Positions 34,863 through 48,051 of a stretch of DNA of 64,000 bases are shown here, piece after piece (within the stretch, counting starts at the first letter, position 1; each line of letters begins with the position of its first letter). The notes under the pieces were generated by a model. That model was given only the letters and a program-made list of their open reading frames with translations. It was not told the DNA's origin and made no database searches. The stretch is from positions 124,001 to 188,000 of the forward strand of contig NW_006768844.1 in the NCBI RefSeq assembly GCF_000204055.1, written 5' to 3'. This stretch comes from Melampsora larici-populina 98AG31 (Eukaryota > Basidiomycota > Pucciniomycetes > Pucciniales > Melampsoraceae). The position numbers were made by a program, and so were the translations under genes.

Positions 34863-36127
34863 TGTTTGAGTTGGGTTGATTGGTTTGATTGGTTTGATGA
34901 AAGTTGATGATGAGAATGAGATTGGTTGAATGGTCAAGTGTTGATGATGTAACAATCAACTGTTTACATGTTACACTATGTGATACACACTCAACCCCAA
35001 TCAAATCAAATCAAATCAATCAAATTCAAACTTAACCTGCTGGGACTCGGGAGGAAGTGGAGGACCTTGGAGGACTTCTTTCAAGATTCGAGAATTGGCC
35101 GCGGGAAGTGTCAAGAAGTGGCATCCAGAAATTTCTCGCTGTTTCTCGAGCCTGTGGAGGACTCCTGAATCTACATGGACCCCTCGCGCGCACGTTCATG
35201 GTATGCGGCTCCTTTGAGTCCTCTTGAGACCTGCTGCTGGACTGAGACCCCCGGCATGATCAGGTGGTATTGATGAGGATCAGCACTTGATGGGGCTCTC
35301 AATGTTACAAGTAGCACTCCAGAGGTGCCACTCCAAAAACTTCTGGAGCAACTTTTGGATGTCACTTCTGAGCACTTCTGGAGTCCACTTCTTGAATCTT
35401 TAATCACAGCCAACAAATTTACTTCAGATTTTCCAATCTGAGGTAGCATGAAACTCAAATCCTGGGACAGAATCTTTCCAAAGTATTTTTTTGGCGCAAA
35501 ATACCTTGGATCAGAACCTTGGACAAGATCTGTCCAAGGATTTGCATCCAATGATGGCTGTTGGTGGTCAGTACCCTTAATCATACTTTGTCATACTAGT
35601 CTGCACCACCCATCAACCATCTATCTTAGCTGCCTATGGGCATTTGATACGTGAGCTTGAAGCATGAGTGGCCCACTAATAGACCTTGCATTCCATTCAA
35701 CCTTGTGAAAACTTAGATCAAGACACAGTCTTGGCAAAGAAATACACCCCACAATCCAGTTCTCACTGGCACCACCCAGGCAGAGCTCAACCTGGAATCA
35801 GAGCCCCAAACCAAAGATGCACTACATGTAAAGAGGTGACACTGTGGGTGTGGGGTTGAGAATGCTTGATCTCACAATTCCAAAACCACTGCCAGAATCC
35901 AAAAAAGGTGAGTTTTGGCAGAGGGGATAGGTTTTGGAGCTCCAATTTGATTTCCTTATTTTCAGGGATAAGCACTATACTGTCTCTCTCTCTCAAGCTC
36001 TGAGTTTGTTCCTCACCATTGGGAACATGAAAAACTCAGAGTAAGCCTGACACATAATCTACTATTTCTTGTTTACTTTGACTCTTACTCACTTCACTTC
36101 ACTAGTCCCTTTCTTTTTGCTTATCTT

Positions 36128-36420
36128 GCACTATTGCAGGCAAGGGCATTGAAGTTTTTCCACCAAGGCTTTTCATTATCACTCATTGGAAGTGCTTTGA
36201 GCTCACAGTCTGACATGTCCGTCCAGGTAATCAAGTTGTTCTATTTCATTTTCTCTTCTAAATAGTCTTTAGTGTTTTTATCTTGTAAATATCTCTGACT
36301 ATTAGGCACATTAAAAACTCAGATCCATTCCATTTTGTTCGTCCTGTACTATTTCAGGCAAGGGCTTTGAAGTGTCTCCACGAAGTCATTTTCATTATCA
36401 GTCATTAGGGGTCTATTGAT
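36128..36420. repeat. Diverged direct repeat of about 72 bp, period about 221
   Basis: Two copies start near 36128 and 36349 and share the core CAGGCAAGGGC, then TTTGAAGT/ATTGAAGT, CCAC.AAG and TTTTCATTATCA.TCATT. The sequence before each copy (AAAAACTCAGA) is also shared, so the repeated unit may be longer. Confidence 0.5.
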
Positions 36421-37588
36421 CTAGCAGGCTTACTGGATTGTCCAGTTTAATCATTTCTGCTCAAGGCTGTAGGTTTTCAAATCTGTATTCTATTATTTTA
36501 GATCAACCCTCTCAGCACCAGCAACACCATCTACCTGGTACTTGCAAAGACAATAGAGAAGACCAAGGAGTATCTTAGCAAAGTGCTTGGAATGGTAGGC
36601 AAGCCAAACTAACTCTTCAATATCTTCACCAAGATTACAAACAATTCTCAACTGCCATGAACTCAACTGTCTACTAAACCAGAATGGAAAGAAGTTCAAG
36701 AGGGCCTTCAACTTCTTCACTCAAGCCAGATAATTTTTGGCAGCAACTTGGAAAAAGAATCTGAATTGGATGTTAGGAGCCGGGCTCATGGGGTCACAAT
36801 GAGGGAATGGAGGGATTCTTTCCAAGCAATCAAGTTGTGAGATAGATTGTTGGATGAGTAAGCTAATACAGTATTACACAATACAACTTATTAATATAAC
36901 CAGAGAATTGAGATCAACTGTGACATGTGATATTCCTGTCACCCATGTTACATTTCTGATTTGTAACAGTGGGCAAGGCATATGACTTACTGTTGAAAAC
37001 CTCTTTGTGTAGATCTGACAAAATGAAGACAGGCAACTATGATATTCAGGATCCTCAATCTAGTCTTCAAGGAATCAAGGTAAAAGTTCAAGATTAAAAA
37101 TGTGATCCTAACCTTGATTCAAATCTGGGTACACAAAAAGACTTATTCAATTGGTAATTGGCTCTTATGGCTAGATATTACCTAGCATCAACAAGATCTT
37201 CTCCTGAGCATCCAATGTTGGTTCATGTAGCCAAGGAAGCCTGATTTCCTGATATATTGAAAATTTGGTTTTGAGCAGGCTTTGGTTAAGGAAAGGTGTC
37301 GAGCCATTGGCATAGCTATGACTTAATTTAATAAGTCATCTTTCTGTTCCTTTTATTGTATTTTTTTGCTTCTCTTTCTGTTTTTAATTTCATCACTCTT
37401 GTTTAATTTGGTTTCTTTACTCATTTATTTGAATTTTTACTCTGTTACACTTGTTTTTTTGTTTCATTACCATCATCAACTATGCTACTATTTTGTTAAT
37501 AAATAGAATATTTTTTGGTGTGTGGTTGGCTGTTGTGTCTGTTGTGCAGCGGTCTGAAGCAACACTGACCTTGTCAGTGCAGCATTTT

Positions 37589-37618
37589 ATATTTTTGAAA
37601 TTCTGGTTTCAAAAATAT
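37589..37618. repeat. Perfect 12-bp hairpin inside a larger imperfect inverted repeat
   Basis: ATATTTTTGAAA, loop of 6 nt, then its exact complement. Farther out GTGCAGCATT (about 37577) pairs with AATGCTGCAC (about 37638), and CAACAC-type sequences pair beyond that, as in a small foldback element. Confidence 0.5.
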
Positions 37619-37952
37619 GAGTTTTTGTCAAAACACAATGCTGCACAGAGTGAGCCTTCTGCAAGGTGTTGTGTTGTTTACATGGTGTTGCTTCCATAAA
37701 CCAACTCTGTATGTGACCTGCCAGCAGAATAATCTGACAATTTAGAGAAGAACAAGTCAGTAAGTTGAACTTGTCTTTACACAACTGTTATGGATGAAAT
37801 CTGTAGAATCTCTCCTGCAAAGAATCTGCTTAACTTGTGAGAATGGCAAGAAAAGTGGCAATTCTTGCAGAACTTGGTTCACCTCTTTTGTATGTTACTT
37901 TGAACGATTCTGTGTATTCTTTTTTTTGCCGCATATTTGAGCTGTGTATCAT

Positions 37953-38098
37953 AGTGGCTCTGAAAGTAGACCTGGTTTCAAAAAACCCAGTTGACCCAGT
38001 TGACTTTTTGGCTGAGATCTTTCAACAAATTCCAAGTTGACACACAAAGTTACCGCCACAAAGCAACTGGGTCAACCGGGTCTGATTTGAGAGCCACT
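37953..38098. mobile_element. MITE-like element, AGTGGCTCT termini
   Basis: Left AGTGGCTCTGAAAGTAGACC and the complement of the right end AGTGGCTCTCAAATCAGACC match over about 20 bp; further in, GACCCAGTTG is also inverted-repeated. CAT lies directly outside both ends, a possible 3-bp target duplication. 146 bp, no ORF. Confidence 0.65.
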
Positions 38099-38226
38099 CA
38101 TGTCTCTTGATATTCCTACCAGGTTTGGGTTCCTGAAAATAAGTCAAGAATACTAATCAACATGAATATTACCTCAAGAGAAATGCTCAAAGTTCTCACC
38201 CAAGTGATTTTGCTCAGTCAGGACCC

Positions 38227-38501
38227 CGGAGAGCGCTTATTGAGGTGCATGATGTAAAAGATTTTATTTCCTTATCTTTGCTGTGAATTGCTGTGTAATT
38301 CACAGCCTTCACACCACGTTAAAAAGTCTTCACACTTGTGTAGGTATGGGTTCCAAAGTTAACAAAATCCTTTGCTCCTGGCTAGGCATTGGTGAGGGAG
38401 GAGAAATTTATTTGGTCAAGTTTTTATGAATGTAAACTGTGGTGAAGTGTGTGTAGGGTAGGAAAAGAATTTACATCATGCACCTCGATAAGCGCTCTCC
38501 G
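38227..38501. mobile_element. MITE-like element, CGGAGAGCGC termini
   Basis: The left end CGGAGAGCGCTTATTGAGGT and the complement of the right end differ at one of the first 32 positions (T/C), continuing GCATGATGTAAA. 275 bp, no ORF; an internal TGTGAATT/AATTCACA hairpin lies near 38282-38306. No target duplication could be fixed. Confidence 0.7.
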
Positions 38502-38947
38502 TGTATAAATGGGTGAGTGATTGAATTGAATTGGAATGGAGTATGAACCTTTATGAACATCATTCAGACAGACCTTTAAGGTAGTGACTGGTCTTAGTAG
38601 TGACTGCAACTGGTCATGAAGAGATGACTTGAGAAGTTGAGATGCTCATTTGCCGCTGCAGATCACCTGGATCGAGTTATGTATTGGGACCTAGGTCCAC
38701 TTTTAGGATATGCTTATGTGAAGTGTAGTGCGTGGTATTATCACATGACTACAAACGTACATGATGATTTGCATTTTGACTCTGCCAAATAAGGCAACTG
38801 ATTGACGTGATGACCAATTTCTCTTTTAAGGAATCTTATCTTTATAGCTCGATCAACCGATGTGAAGGCTAAAAGACTTTACCCTCCCCTTAACTTCAAT
38901 CATCCACGTCGAACTTGTATAGATATACTTCCTATAGTGGCTGAAGA

Positions 38948-41900
38948 ATGTCGACGATCGACACGGATTCCAAGGTGACGACACCGACTACCACCCAAGA
39001 ATCAGAACAAGGTGTTCTTTCTGGAAACAAATGTCCAAGGTTATATCAAGAAGAATTATTAGAAGAAGCTAAACGTCGAAATATAATCATTAGAGCTGAT
39101 ACTGGAACAGGAAAAACTCTAGTGGCTGTTTTATTGATGGATTGGATGGCCGTTCAACCTAAAGGTGATGATCAAGAACATACAATTCAAGCTTTCCTTG
39201 TTCCTACTCGACCTCTCGTACAACAACAAGCTAGTGCAATCCGATCTGGTACAACACTTCGTGTTCGTGAATATACTGGCGACTTACAACCTGAATTGTG
39301 GAATGTGGAAAAATGGCACTCTGATCTGAAGCAAACTGACGTCATTGTCTGCACTGCCCAGGTCTGCCATATACTTGTACTCTAATCGTCATAGACTGAA
39401 TTGCTAACTGAACTTTATTGCCTATGATATCGTTTCAGATCTTCTATGATATATTGTCCAAAGGGTTTTGGACTCTTGAAAATGTCAGTTGAATACCATG
39501 CATCTCATTCACCGTGTCCTCGATGCTTATCTTCCAACTATAGGTTTCACTTTTGGTATTCGATGAAGCACATCACTGTCGTAAAAATCACATTTACAAT
39601 CAAATTATGTACGTCTTTCTAATCCCACTCATCGCTTCTTTGACTTCTCACTGAGTTCTTCTGGTTTACCACTCCAGGCAAGTCCATTATCGACGTTTGG
39701 ACCGGGATCCCGACCATCGACGCGTTCCCAAGATCTTGGGTTTGACTGCTTCACCAATATGGGATTGCAAAAGTATGGTTAGGGCTGAAAAGGATATCAG
39801 GCATGTGTCATCAAATCGATTGAAAGTTTCGTATCTAAAGCTCATTACTTTTTGGTTCAGATCGTTACAAAGTGATCTTTCAGCACAGTTATACGAAATC
39901 AAAGTAAGACGTCATGATGTTGAAAAGTATGCAAACAAACCAAAGGAAGAAGTGGTTTATTTTACACCTGCTGATTTGGTCGGTGATGATTGCGATGAGC
40001 CATATTGGAAACAAATCCGTCCCTTGGTCGATAGTCATGCAGATAGCAAGTTTTTCTTGTCCTCCAAAACGATACGAGAGGTACGCCCTATACTTTCTTC
40101 TTACCGTTCTTTGTTTGTGATTGTAGAATCTTCTCAATGCGTGGCTGATGGTTTTCTGTGACTCTGGTACCTTGATCAGCAACTTGGCACATATGCTCAC
40201 ATAATGTTTCTATCCGATTGGCTATCTGATCTACTTTTGATGTCAAAGGGTCAAACCACCCAAGCTCCTAGGCTCTTAGAACCAACTTACAGGCTCAAAA
40301 TTAACGCGTCTATCAAATCACTGAATGCACTCTTAGATTCAAATGACGTCCCATTAAGCCAGTCTACCCCGAAGTTTCAAGCTTTAGTTAAAATTCTTTC
40401 AAAGTATGAGAATATGAAGGCTGAAGACTTTCATGCCATCATATTCGTGGAGAGACGAACGCACGCACAACTCTTGAATTCTCTGATCTCTCGATGCGCC
40501 AAACTCAAAGGATTCATCAAACCTGGCGCCTTGACTGGACATGGTGGCACTGTAGCGTCAAGTGGAGGTAATCGCGGTATGGACTCTAAATCAGTGCGTT
40601 ACCCTCTACTTTTTAGGAGTTTCCCTTTTCCTGATGCATTGTTGATTCTGTGCTATTGGTATCAACAGCAAAATCAAACTGTTGAAAAATTTCGAAACCG
40701 AGAGATCAACTTGGCCATCGCTACCAACGTCGCAGAGTTAGCTTTGTCAACGCTTTCCCAAAGACGTCTATGGACATACTGATCGTTGATGTCCTTTATT
40801 TTGGTCTACAGAGAGGGTCTAGACTTTCGAGCGTGCCGACTTGTGATCCGGTTTGACGATATCACAACCTGGAAGGGGTCAGTCATGCCTCATCTTCTCG
40901 ACTACCATGCTGATCGTCATTAGAGATACTAATGGCGAAAGGCTGACAGATATATTCAATCCCGTGGGCGAGCCCGAGCATCCGAATCTGACTATGTCGT
41001 CATGCTGCCGCATGGGACCGATAGCAAGTACCTTGAGTTTATTGGAAAAGAGTCGGTCGGATATTGCATTGCCTGTCAATTCTTCAACATTGACATGGAG
41101 AGAATGTTAATCTAGTTATTGTATTTATTTACAGGGAAGAACTTCGCACCCAATTATATGGCCGCCCAGAAGATGAAGAGATCAGTGATGCCGAGCTTGA
41201 ATCGACGCCACAGCTAATCAATTCACTCGGTGATGGAAAAGACGCAATACTAACGCACAATGCTTCCGTTTCCTTACTGAACGAAGTATGCCAACTGCTA
41301 CCGCATGACGAGTATGCCGAGATTCTAAAGCCCAAGTTTGAAGATATTCAGCGGTCAGGTGGGTTTGTATGTCGAGTCACATTACCGCCAATGGCAGCAT
41401 TATCACCGTCTGAAAGGGTCTTTGAAAGTGAGCCTTTCACCAAAAAAAATAAGGCGAAACAATCGGCCTGTTTTATAGCTTGTCGAGCTCTACGCTCAGC
41501 TGGTGTTTTGGACGAACATTTTATGCCACTACGAGAACGTCACACACGTGCTTTAACGGACGCCGATGGACGAGCCTTACTTAAATTACAAATTCCTGAC
41601 AGGGTGGAAGTGGCCTGTCCTAATCCTTTTGGAGACGCTCTTAATTCCGAAGTTTGGCTTCACAAGATTTCTTTTGATCTCGGTGAAAGCAAGCCATTGT
41701 CATTTGGATTTTTGTGTGGAAATCAAATGTTGTCGCATCCTAGTCTAGTGATTTATGATCATCATCAAGATGGCAAAGCACTTCCTATTGTGATTGAAGA
41801 CTCGATGAAGATGTGCTGGTCGGGCGAAGAGCGTTCAAGTAACCTGCTCAAGCTAGACACTTTCACCCGAATGGGTATACAAGCTACTCTCAATCGTCGG

Positions 41901-44471
41901 GCGTACGATGGACAACTACTGTTTTTTCTCGCGGCGTTGGAAGAGGACGGCATGGAAATAGATTGGGACCTCATCGAAAAGCCTACAGTGCCTATAGGTT
42001 CATTTGAAGATTTGAGCAAATACCAGGAGGTTGTCGTTCCTTTACGCTGTCTACATGAACGGATCTTTACTTCTCACTTCGCTTGCACTGGCTTGACAGT
42101 CGAATCTAAACCTGCCGATGTCCCAAGCCATCCTCATTTAGTCAGATTCATTCGAAACGCATCAAAATTCAAATCACTTGCCCACTTTTTCTCAGTGATT
42201 TCGTCGGAGCTCCGTACTGAATTGCAATCACCTCTAGTGTATCTTGAATCAGATTTCAAATCAATGGACAATCTGATGAAAAAGCTCATCCCAAAGGCTT
42301 CTTTACCGTTCAGAGTGCTTTTACCATTGTCAGCATCTCAAGGGAGTCGGCTACCTAGTTATTTTTGGAAGATCTTTTCATTCATCCCTGCCCTCACTCG
42401 TCGACTCCACGATGCATCACAGGTTCAAGCTCTCCTCAAGAAGATTGATGTCCCGCACGTATCGCTTGATCTTGCCACGATGGCTTTAACACAGCCTGGT
42501 ATAGATGTGCCGTGGGATTACCAAACGCTTGAAACCGTTGGCGACGCGTTCCTGAAGTTGGCCACAAGTGTACATGTCTATCTGTCACATACCAAGAAGG
42601 GTGAAGGTGATATGAGTGCCTTACGATCTAAATCGGTTGATAATGAATACCTCAGGTCAAAATCACTGCAAGCCGGACTGGGAAGTTATGTACTCAGCTC
42701 TCGTTATCGTACAGACACTTTTAGGGCAGCTCACCTGGACGACGGCCCTTTGTTACCCACCGGAGAAGTTCAACGCAAGATTCCTCGTCGAGTTTTGTCT
42801 GATATTGTGGAGGCTCTCTTGGGTGCTGGTCTCCTTTCGGGTGGTATCCAAACTGCGCTGAAGATTGGAACAGAGTTAGATTTATGCTTCGGCGGTGTCA
42901 CTCCATGGACTGAGCGACCATGTAAAGCTCTCGATGAACCATACCCTGATGCAGCTAGCTCTCAATGGACCAAGTCGCATACAGCATTACAACATAAGAT
43001 TGGATACGAATTTAAGCAACCTTTGTTATTGATGCAAGCATTGACACATAGGAGTGCTGACTCATTTCTTACCAACTGCTATGAACGAGAAGAATGGCTA
43101 GGAGATGCAATTGTCGACTTGTGGATTACGGAGCACTGTTATCGTCGATTCTCAGATTCTACAGCTGCACAGCTTACATTTACACGAGCAAGCTTAGTCA
43201 CCAACGCTAGTCTTGGTTATCTCTCGTTGAAAAAACTTGGATTGCACAAAATGATTCAACATGATTCAAGGCATTTCGAAAAGGCTTGTGACGATGCTTT
43301 GAGAGATATTGAAAGTTTTATTGAAGTTGGAAGTTTTTATGACAATTTAACCAATTCATTTATTGTTTTTGATCCTCCTAAAATATTGGGTGATGCACTT
43401 GAAGCTATTGTGGGTGCGATCTTTATTGATTGTGGATTACATTTATCGGTAGCATATAGATCATTGGATAAAATATTTGAAGATGTCCTACCTCGATTGA
43501 AACAAGATGAACCTCGTGATCCGATTTCGCTTTTATTGAGAACACGTGACACGTATTGTTGTTCAGAGTTGGGCCGTGTGACGTAAGCACTTAGGACTGA
43601 TCATGATTTCTCATCGAAAATTGGATGGCGTCTAAGCTGATCAATTCTTTTGTTCTATCACAGGGAACATGTGGTGGAGAAAAAAGAAACAAGTGGAATA
43701 CGAGATAATGAGGATGAGTGCGAATCGTTCAGGTTGTGTAAAGTGAGTTTGCACGGTAAGGTCATCGCCACAGGACGTCATCGTACCTCGAATACTGTGG
43801 CGGAACAAAGAGCTTCATTGAATGCATATGAGCTCTTACGTGCGAGGAGTGATGATATGAAAGATCCGGATCGACCTGATCCTTGGTTAAGTTGTAATTG
43901 TAAACAAACTACGGCACTTGCGTTAGCTACTGCTAATGGAAATTCAAACGAAGATGATTTACCTGCTTCGTTGACTGGTAAAAGATGCCGAAAGAGTCGT
44001 TTGAGACAGAATAAAAAGAGTCGATTACAGGCTAAGCAACAAGAGCGAAACCAAAACAAAAATGTCAATCAACTTAACCAAACTTTTGACATTCCTCCTC
44101 ATCTATCAGAATCGAGCACTTTAGTGCATATTGGAGGGGTGAAGGAAGAAGAAGAATCTAGAGCCGATAGTATTTGTGATTCTGATTACTCTGACCATAT
44201 GAGTGATGGTGGAGAGACTAAACCCGTTGTGAGTTGATAATCTTTTATTCAAGGCTATTTGCCAATTGACCTCATAGAACCATGTGTTACTACAAGGATT
44301 CTTATGACTAATTCAGTTCTTTTCTTCCTTTGATAGTTACCCATCGATTCAACCGATGCTGATATGACTGATTATGAAGTTGAATCTAAACCCAATCTAT
44401 CTAAGAAAAGAGAAGCCGACTGTTTTTCTGAAACTGATAATAAACGAGTAAAATGCAAAAAAGAAGAATAA
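38948..44471 (+). CDS. DCL: Dicer-like ribonuclease III
   Basis: Exons 38948-39361, 39439-39483, 39544-39608, 39678-40080, 40180-40593, 40669-40736, 40812-40877, 40950-41051, 41135-43582, 43664-44228, 44337-44471; about 1574 aa. Helicase: Walker A ADTGTGKT (about 51-58), DEAH at 160-163, GLTASP at 196-201, NVAEEGLDFRACR and YIQSRGRARA at about 493-502. Dicer dimerisation domain near 565 (SVSLLNEVCQLLPHDEY). RNase IIIa near 990 (ETVGDAFLK, ILS-type DIVEALLGAG) and RNase IIIb near 1177 (EREEWLGDAIVDLW, GDALEAIVGAIFIDCG). A dsRBD-like C-terminus (FRLCKVSLHGKVIATG, TVAEQRASLNAYELL) and a basic tail follow. It would cut long dsRNA into small RNAs for RNA silencing. No clear PAZ signature was found in 41600-42300. 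A 60-nt segment 39801-39860 could be an additional in-frame GC-AG intron. Confidence 0.93.
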
Positions 44472-45457
44472 AAAACATTGAAGAGATGGACATGTCATAG
44501 AGTGATTGAAAAGGTTTTTTCTTTGCAAAGTGATTTTTAAGATACGATTGATTATCTTTTTGTTGCCTAAAATGTATTTTTTTTACAAGTGATATGCGTT
44601 TGGGATTAGCAATATTTGAAGTTTTGTGCATTGGTATTTTGTGGTGTAATTATAATCTGATGCTTGAGATTTCACTTCAAAGGTGAAGACTCAAGCACTG
44701 GCTTCGAAGTATAAGGCCTGCACTTGAAATACAGGCCAAATGGTGCAGGTGTCAGATTTGTACAACAAGAATATTCACCCCCCTTGGTACGGCGATATGA
44801 TTGTATCAAAAACAGATCATTTACATGTGGGATCAGCCTTGATAGCCTGTCAAGCTGAATTATTGTGATCATTGCTTTGGATTTATTGATGATCGATGAT
44901 TCCGAATCCTGAATTAGACTTCAAATGAATTTTCACCGTCACAAATTATTTCTGACATATCCTCCGAACTTCATCTGTTATTAGATGGGTGTTCTTTTGC
45001 AAAAAAAACTTTCAAGGGGTATGGCCTTGAGGGTCTCACAGAAACCAAGAAGTTCCAAACCCCAATGTGTCGATTTATCAGAGGGCGGACCATAGTTTCT
45101 ATTGTGCTGAGAGAACCCGATGATCCAATCCAATGACAGCGACATAATTGCCGTCACACTAAGGTCGCATTGGAAAACGGTCTACATCTCACAAAGTGGT
45201 CACTCATCATCTCAGGCTCTTCCTAAGAAAATCAGATATGCTAAATTAAAATATTCGATTACTCGAGAGATTAGAGCATGCTAACGGATAATAAAAATAC
45301 ACAGACACTTTTACAAATTATTAGGAGACTCGAAACAAAGATAAAAGAACTAGAGCAAGAGGAAAGAGAAGCGGATGAGACTCCAAAAACCCAAAAGGAT
45401 ACTACAATTTTTGTCCGATAATTTACTTGCAGGAGCGGAATTGAACGTGGTCACCGT
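44472..45457. other. Convergent spacer, no gene seen
   Basis: 3' flanks of Dicer (plus) and of the secreted protein gene (minus). Only short shadow frames. Confidence 0.55.
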
Positions 45458-47704
45458 CTACTGGGATGCAAGAATAGCGGCGTCTTCAGCTTCATCAGAT
45501 TTGACCTCATCTTGTGTTTCGGCAACATCTTCTCCAGCGTCATTTCCATCACCAAGCACTTGTTCTGTGTTGACACCAGAGCGATTGTTTGGAGTGGCAG
45601 GAACAGGAGCTCCAGCTGCACCAGCTGCACCGGTCACGGGGTCGATGACTGCTCGGTTGAGAACTTGATCACTGTCGTCATCGTCGTCATCGTCATTGTC
45701 GTCTGATCCGTCATCAGCGCTAGCGACCACATTTCGACCGATTGGGGCAGGCGAGGCAGCAGTAGCGGCAGACGATGTTGAGTCAAGAACTTGATCTATC
45801 GTCGCTGGGGCCTGGTAAAATCCTTGAGCGGGAACAAAATACAGGGCTGCAGGAGGCGATGGTGAATCTTTCTGTACCTCAGTTGACGTAGAGTTGAGTG
45901 AGGTGGATTCGGGTGTTGCTAGAAAGCTGTGAGATCCACTTGCTGTCACGTTATTCTGGGCAGTTCCGTTCTGTATGGTCATGGAACTGTTGACAGAGTC
46001 AGAAGACCCATTGAGCGAATTTTGGTATGCACTGGAATCTTGTGTAAAGAGTGGGGCTGTCCCGTTGGATGTAGAGTCATTTGAAGTTGTGGAATTGGAA
46101 GGTGTTGAAGAGTTAGACATCGAAGTCGAGTTTGCGGACGAGTCCATCTGCGTCATACGATATGTCCCCGAGGGAGATGAAGATGAATGGGACGTAGAGT
46201 TACTGTTGGATGGCGCAGCATTCGAACCATAGATGGGCTCGATCTTTCCTGAGACATCGTTGTATGCAAAGGCTAAACACAGAAGAGTGTCAGTGAATGC
46301 AGTGAAGATGAATCAGAAATTCAGCTTACCTTGAGAACATCCTGGAACTGGTCCACATTTCTGAAGGGAAAGAGGACCGGGAGGCGAGAGGGCGAATGTT
46401 GCGCAATGATCAACGGTCTGGAAGGTGGTGCTATCGAGGATTGGGATGCGGAGCTGGAATGCAGCTGGACCAACAGTATTGTTCATAGGAGACATGAAGA
46501 ATTGTGTAGATTGGGTATCAGATGTGGTGAGATCAAAATTGCTACCGTTCGTTGTGGAATAAGTGAGACCGGAGACAGCTTTAGCGAGTGCCGATTTGAA
46601 AAGAGGTGTGGCTACTTCGATAAAGCCCGGTACTCCGCTTTGTGTTACAGAGCCACTGGTCGAGATGGAACGCTCGGATAGCTCTACAAATAGACATGGA
46701 GGAGTATGAGTAAAGGATACATGGTAAAAGGGATTTAATAAAGTTACTGACGACTGTGTTTCCCGGACTTTTTGTTAGATTTAGAGGCTTCCCCATGGGA
46801 TTGTTTCTTGGACGCAGCCTCGGATTCAGAAGAGTCCTCTGAGTGCTTCTGTTTCTTGGAGTCACCTGCTTCTCCGGCTGCTTCTCCTTTTTGCGAACCA
46901 GATTTTCCGGGCTTACCATGCTTGATGGCAAAACGATTAGGAGAGTTCGATTTTGGGGACCCGTGTCGGGATTTGCGGCGGTAATGGATGTGCTGCGGGA
47001 GGAAGGGAATGATTAGCTAGAATCGCTACCCAGAGGAAGTTCTGATAGCTCACTTGATGGATGCTTGTGTGACCACGACCAGGTACGTATCCAGGGATCG
47101 TAACAACTTTCGGCTTGGGAGGCAAGTTCATGTAGCTGACTTCATGAATGCTTGTGTGAGTACGACCCGGTACGTATTCATTGATCACAGTAGTTTTCGG
47201 CCTAGAAGTGATGACCCGCGTCATCACTGGAGCCCCAACGGTCTGGGCATAAGGAACTCCCGGGAGGTAGTTGGGAACATAGCTGTAGTGCGTTGAACGC
47301 TTGTGATCGCGATGAACCCGACCTTCAACGTATTCGACCGAGTGATGATGGAGTGGTATGGCCACTGTATCATGTCCATGTCCGCGATAAGACTCCACGA
47401 CAACGTCAGATCCGTGAATGTGGCGGTTGTTGTCCACATACATCATTGAACTGCGATGATACGAAGAGATGGATGAGTACCCTGCAAGACCATCAGAAAA
47501 GTGAGTGACTTACCGAATGCGGCTTCTTCTCATATCTTTTTTACGAATATTCATGGATGGCTTGGTGTGGTGATGATCTCCATTGTGTTCATCCTTGTGA
47601 GTTGATCTAGATTTGATGCTAGTAGGTGATTGTAATGGAATGATCGCAGCGGATGCCGTTAAAGCCAAGGCAGAAGCAGAGATAGCTACGGATGACAACT
47701 TCAT
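45458..47704 (-). CDS. Secreted protein, paralogue A of a head-to-head pair
   Basis: Exons on the minus strand: 47704-47514, 47450-47054, 46992-46752, 46683-46330, 46272-45458; 665 aa. Signal peptide MKLSSVAISASALALTASA. Then a His/Arg-rich region (NNRHIHGSDVVVESYRGHG), two copies of a YVPGR-x-HTSIH-[EQ]-VSY unit, a Lys/Ser/Glu-rich basic segment in exon 3, and a conserved cysteine-containing domain in exon 4 (SGVPGFIEVATPLFKSALAK, DHCATFALSPPGPLS, QKCGPVPGCSQ then AFAYN). The tail is Ser/Thr/Asn-rich with many N-x-S/T sites, the block ALYFVPAQGFYQAP, and a final Asp-rich stretch not present in paralogue B. The exon-4 block recalls the surface proteins of fungi with a CATF...CGxxPG.SQ.F.Y pattern; function unknown. 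Exons 1, 3 and 4 are the same length as in B. Confidence 0.85.
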
Positions 47705-48045
47705 GTTGAAGAAAGATGTATAAAGAAAGTTGGGATAAAGTTGTAGGATTGAGTCAGGACAATAGTGAAAGATCGCCGGGATCTTGTGGTGATAGGTGAG
47801 TTTATGAAGATTTATTATATAGATTTAGAGCCAAGCAGGACAGAATTATGGACGTGGCTAGCACGAAGATAAGTGTGGGATAGGGTGTGGTGGTTGCGGG
47901 TAGGAGAAGTTCGGTCTGGAAGTTGTTATTAGACAGGGATTATAAAAGTCACCAGGACTATGTGTTAGAGATGATATATGATTTATGAAAGTGGAGGTTG
48001 ACCTGGGAGATGAAGATAAAACTGAAGGTGAATGAAGCCCTCACT

Positions 48046-48051
48046 TTTATA
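48046..48051 (-). promoter_or_regulatory. TATA box of paralogue A
   Basis: TATAAA on the minus strand in the context GGGTATAAAAGTGAGGG, about 345 bp before the ATG at 47704. Confidence 0.6.

Larger units (their letters stand above)
34863..38947. other. Gene-free, repeat-rich region
   Basis: Four kilobases with no recognisable intact gene. Contains a diverged 72-bp direct repeat (36128 and 36349), a hairpin at 37589-37618, MITE-like elements at 37953-38098 and 38227-38501, and a possible decayed coding stretch near 36500-36740. Around 35512-35534 a CCTTGGACA hairpin with its complement is also present. It reads as an accumulation of old transposon pieces ahead of the Dicer gene. Confidence 0.6.

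Noticed and set aside
36493..36740. Decayed coding stretch in the repeat-rich region
   Set aside because: Plus strand reads briefly as protein (YLVLAKTIEKTKEYLSKVLG) but has stops soon after and no family match; too weak to annotate as a gene.
40081..40126. Shorter Dicer intron ending at 40126
   Set aside because: The resulting exon reads into a TAA before joining the helicase C-terminal frame. The acceptor at 40179 keeps frame and gives EQLGTYAHIM.
45975..46232. Plus-strand ORF within the secreted paralogue A
   Set aside because: It is the antisense of the Ser/Thr/Asn-rich tail; the minus strand has spliced, family-conserved coding sequence.
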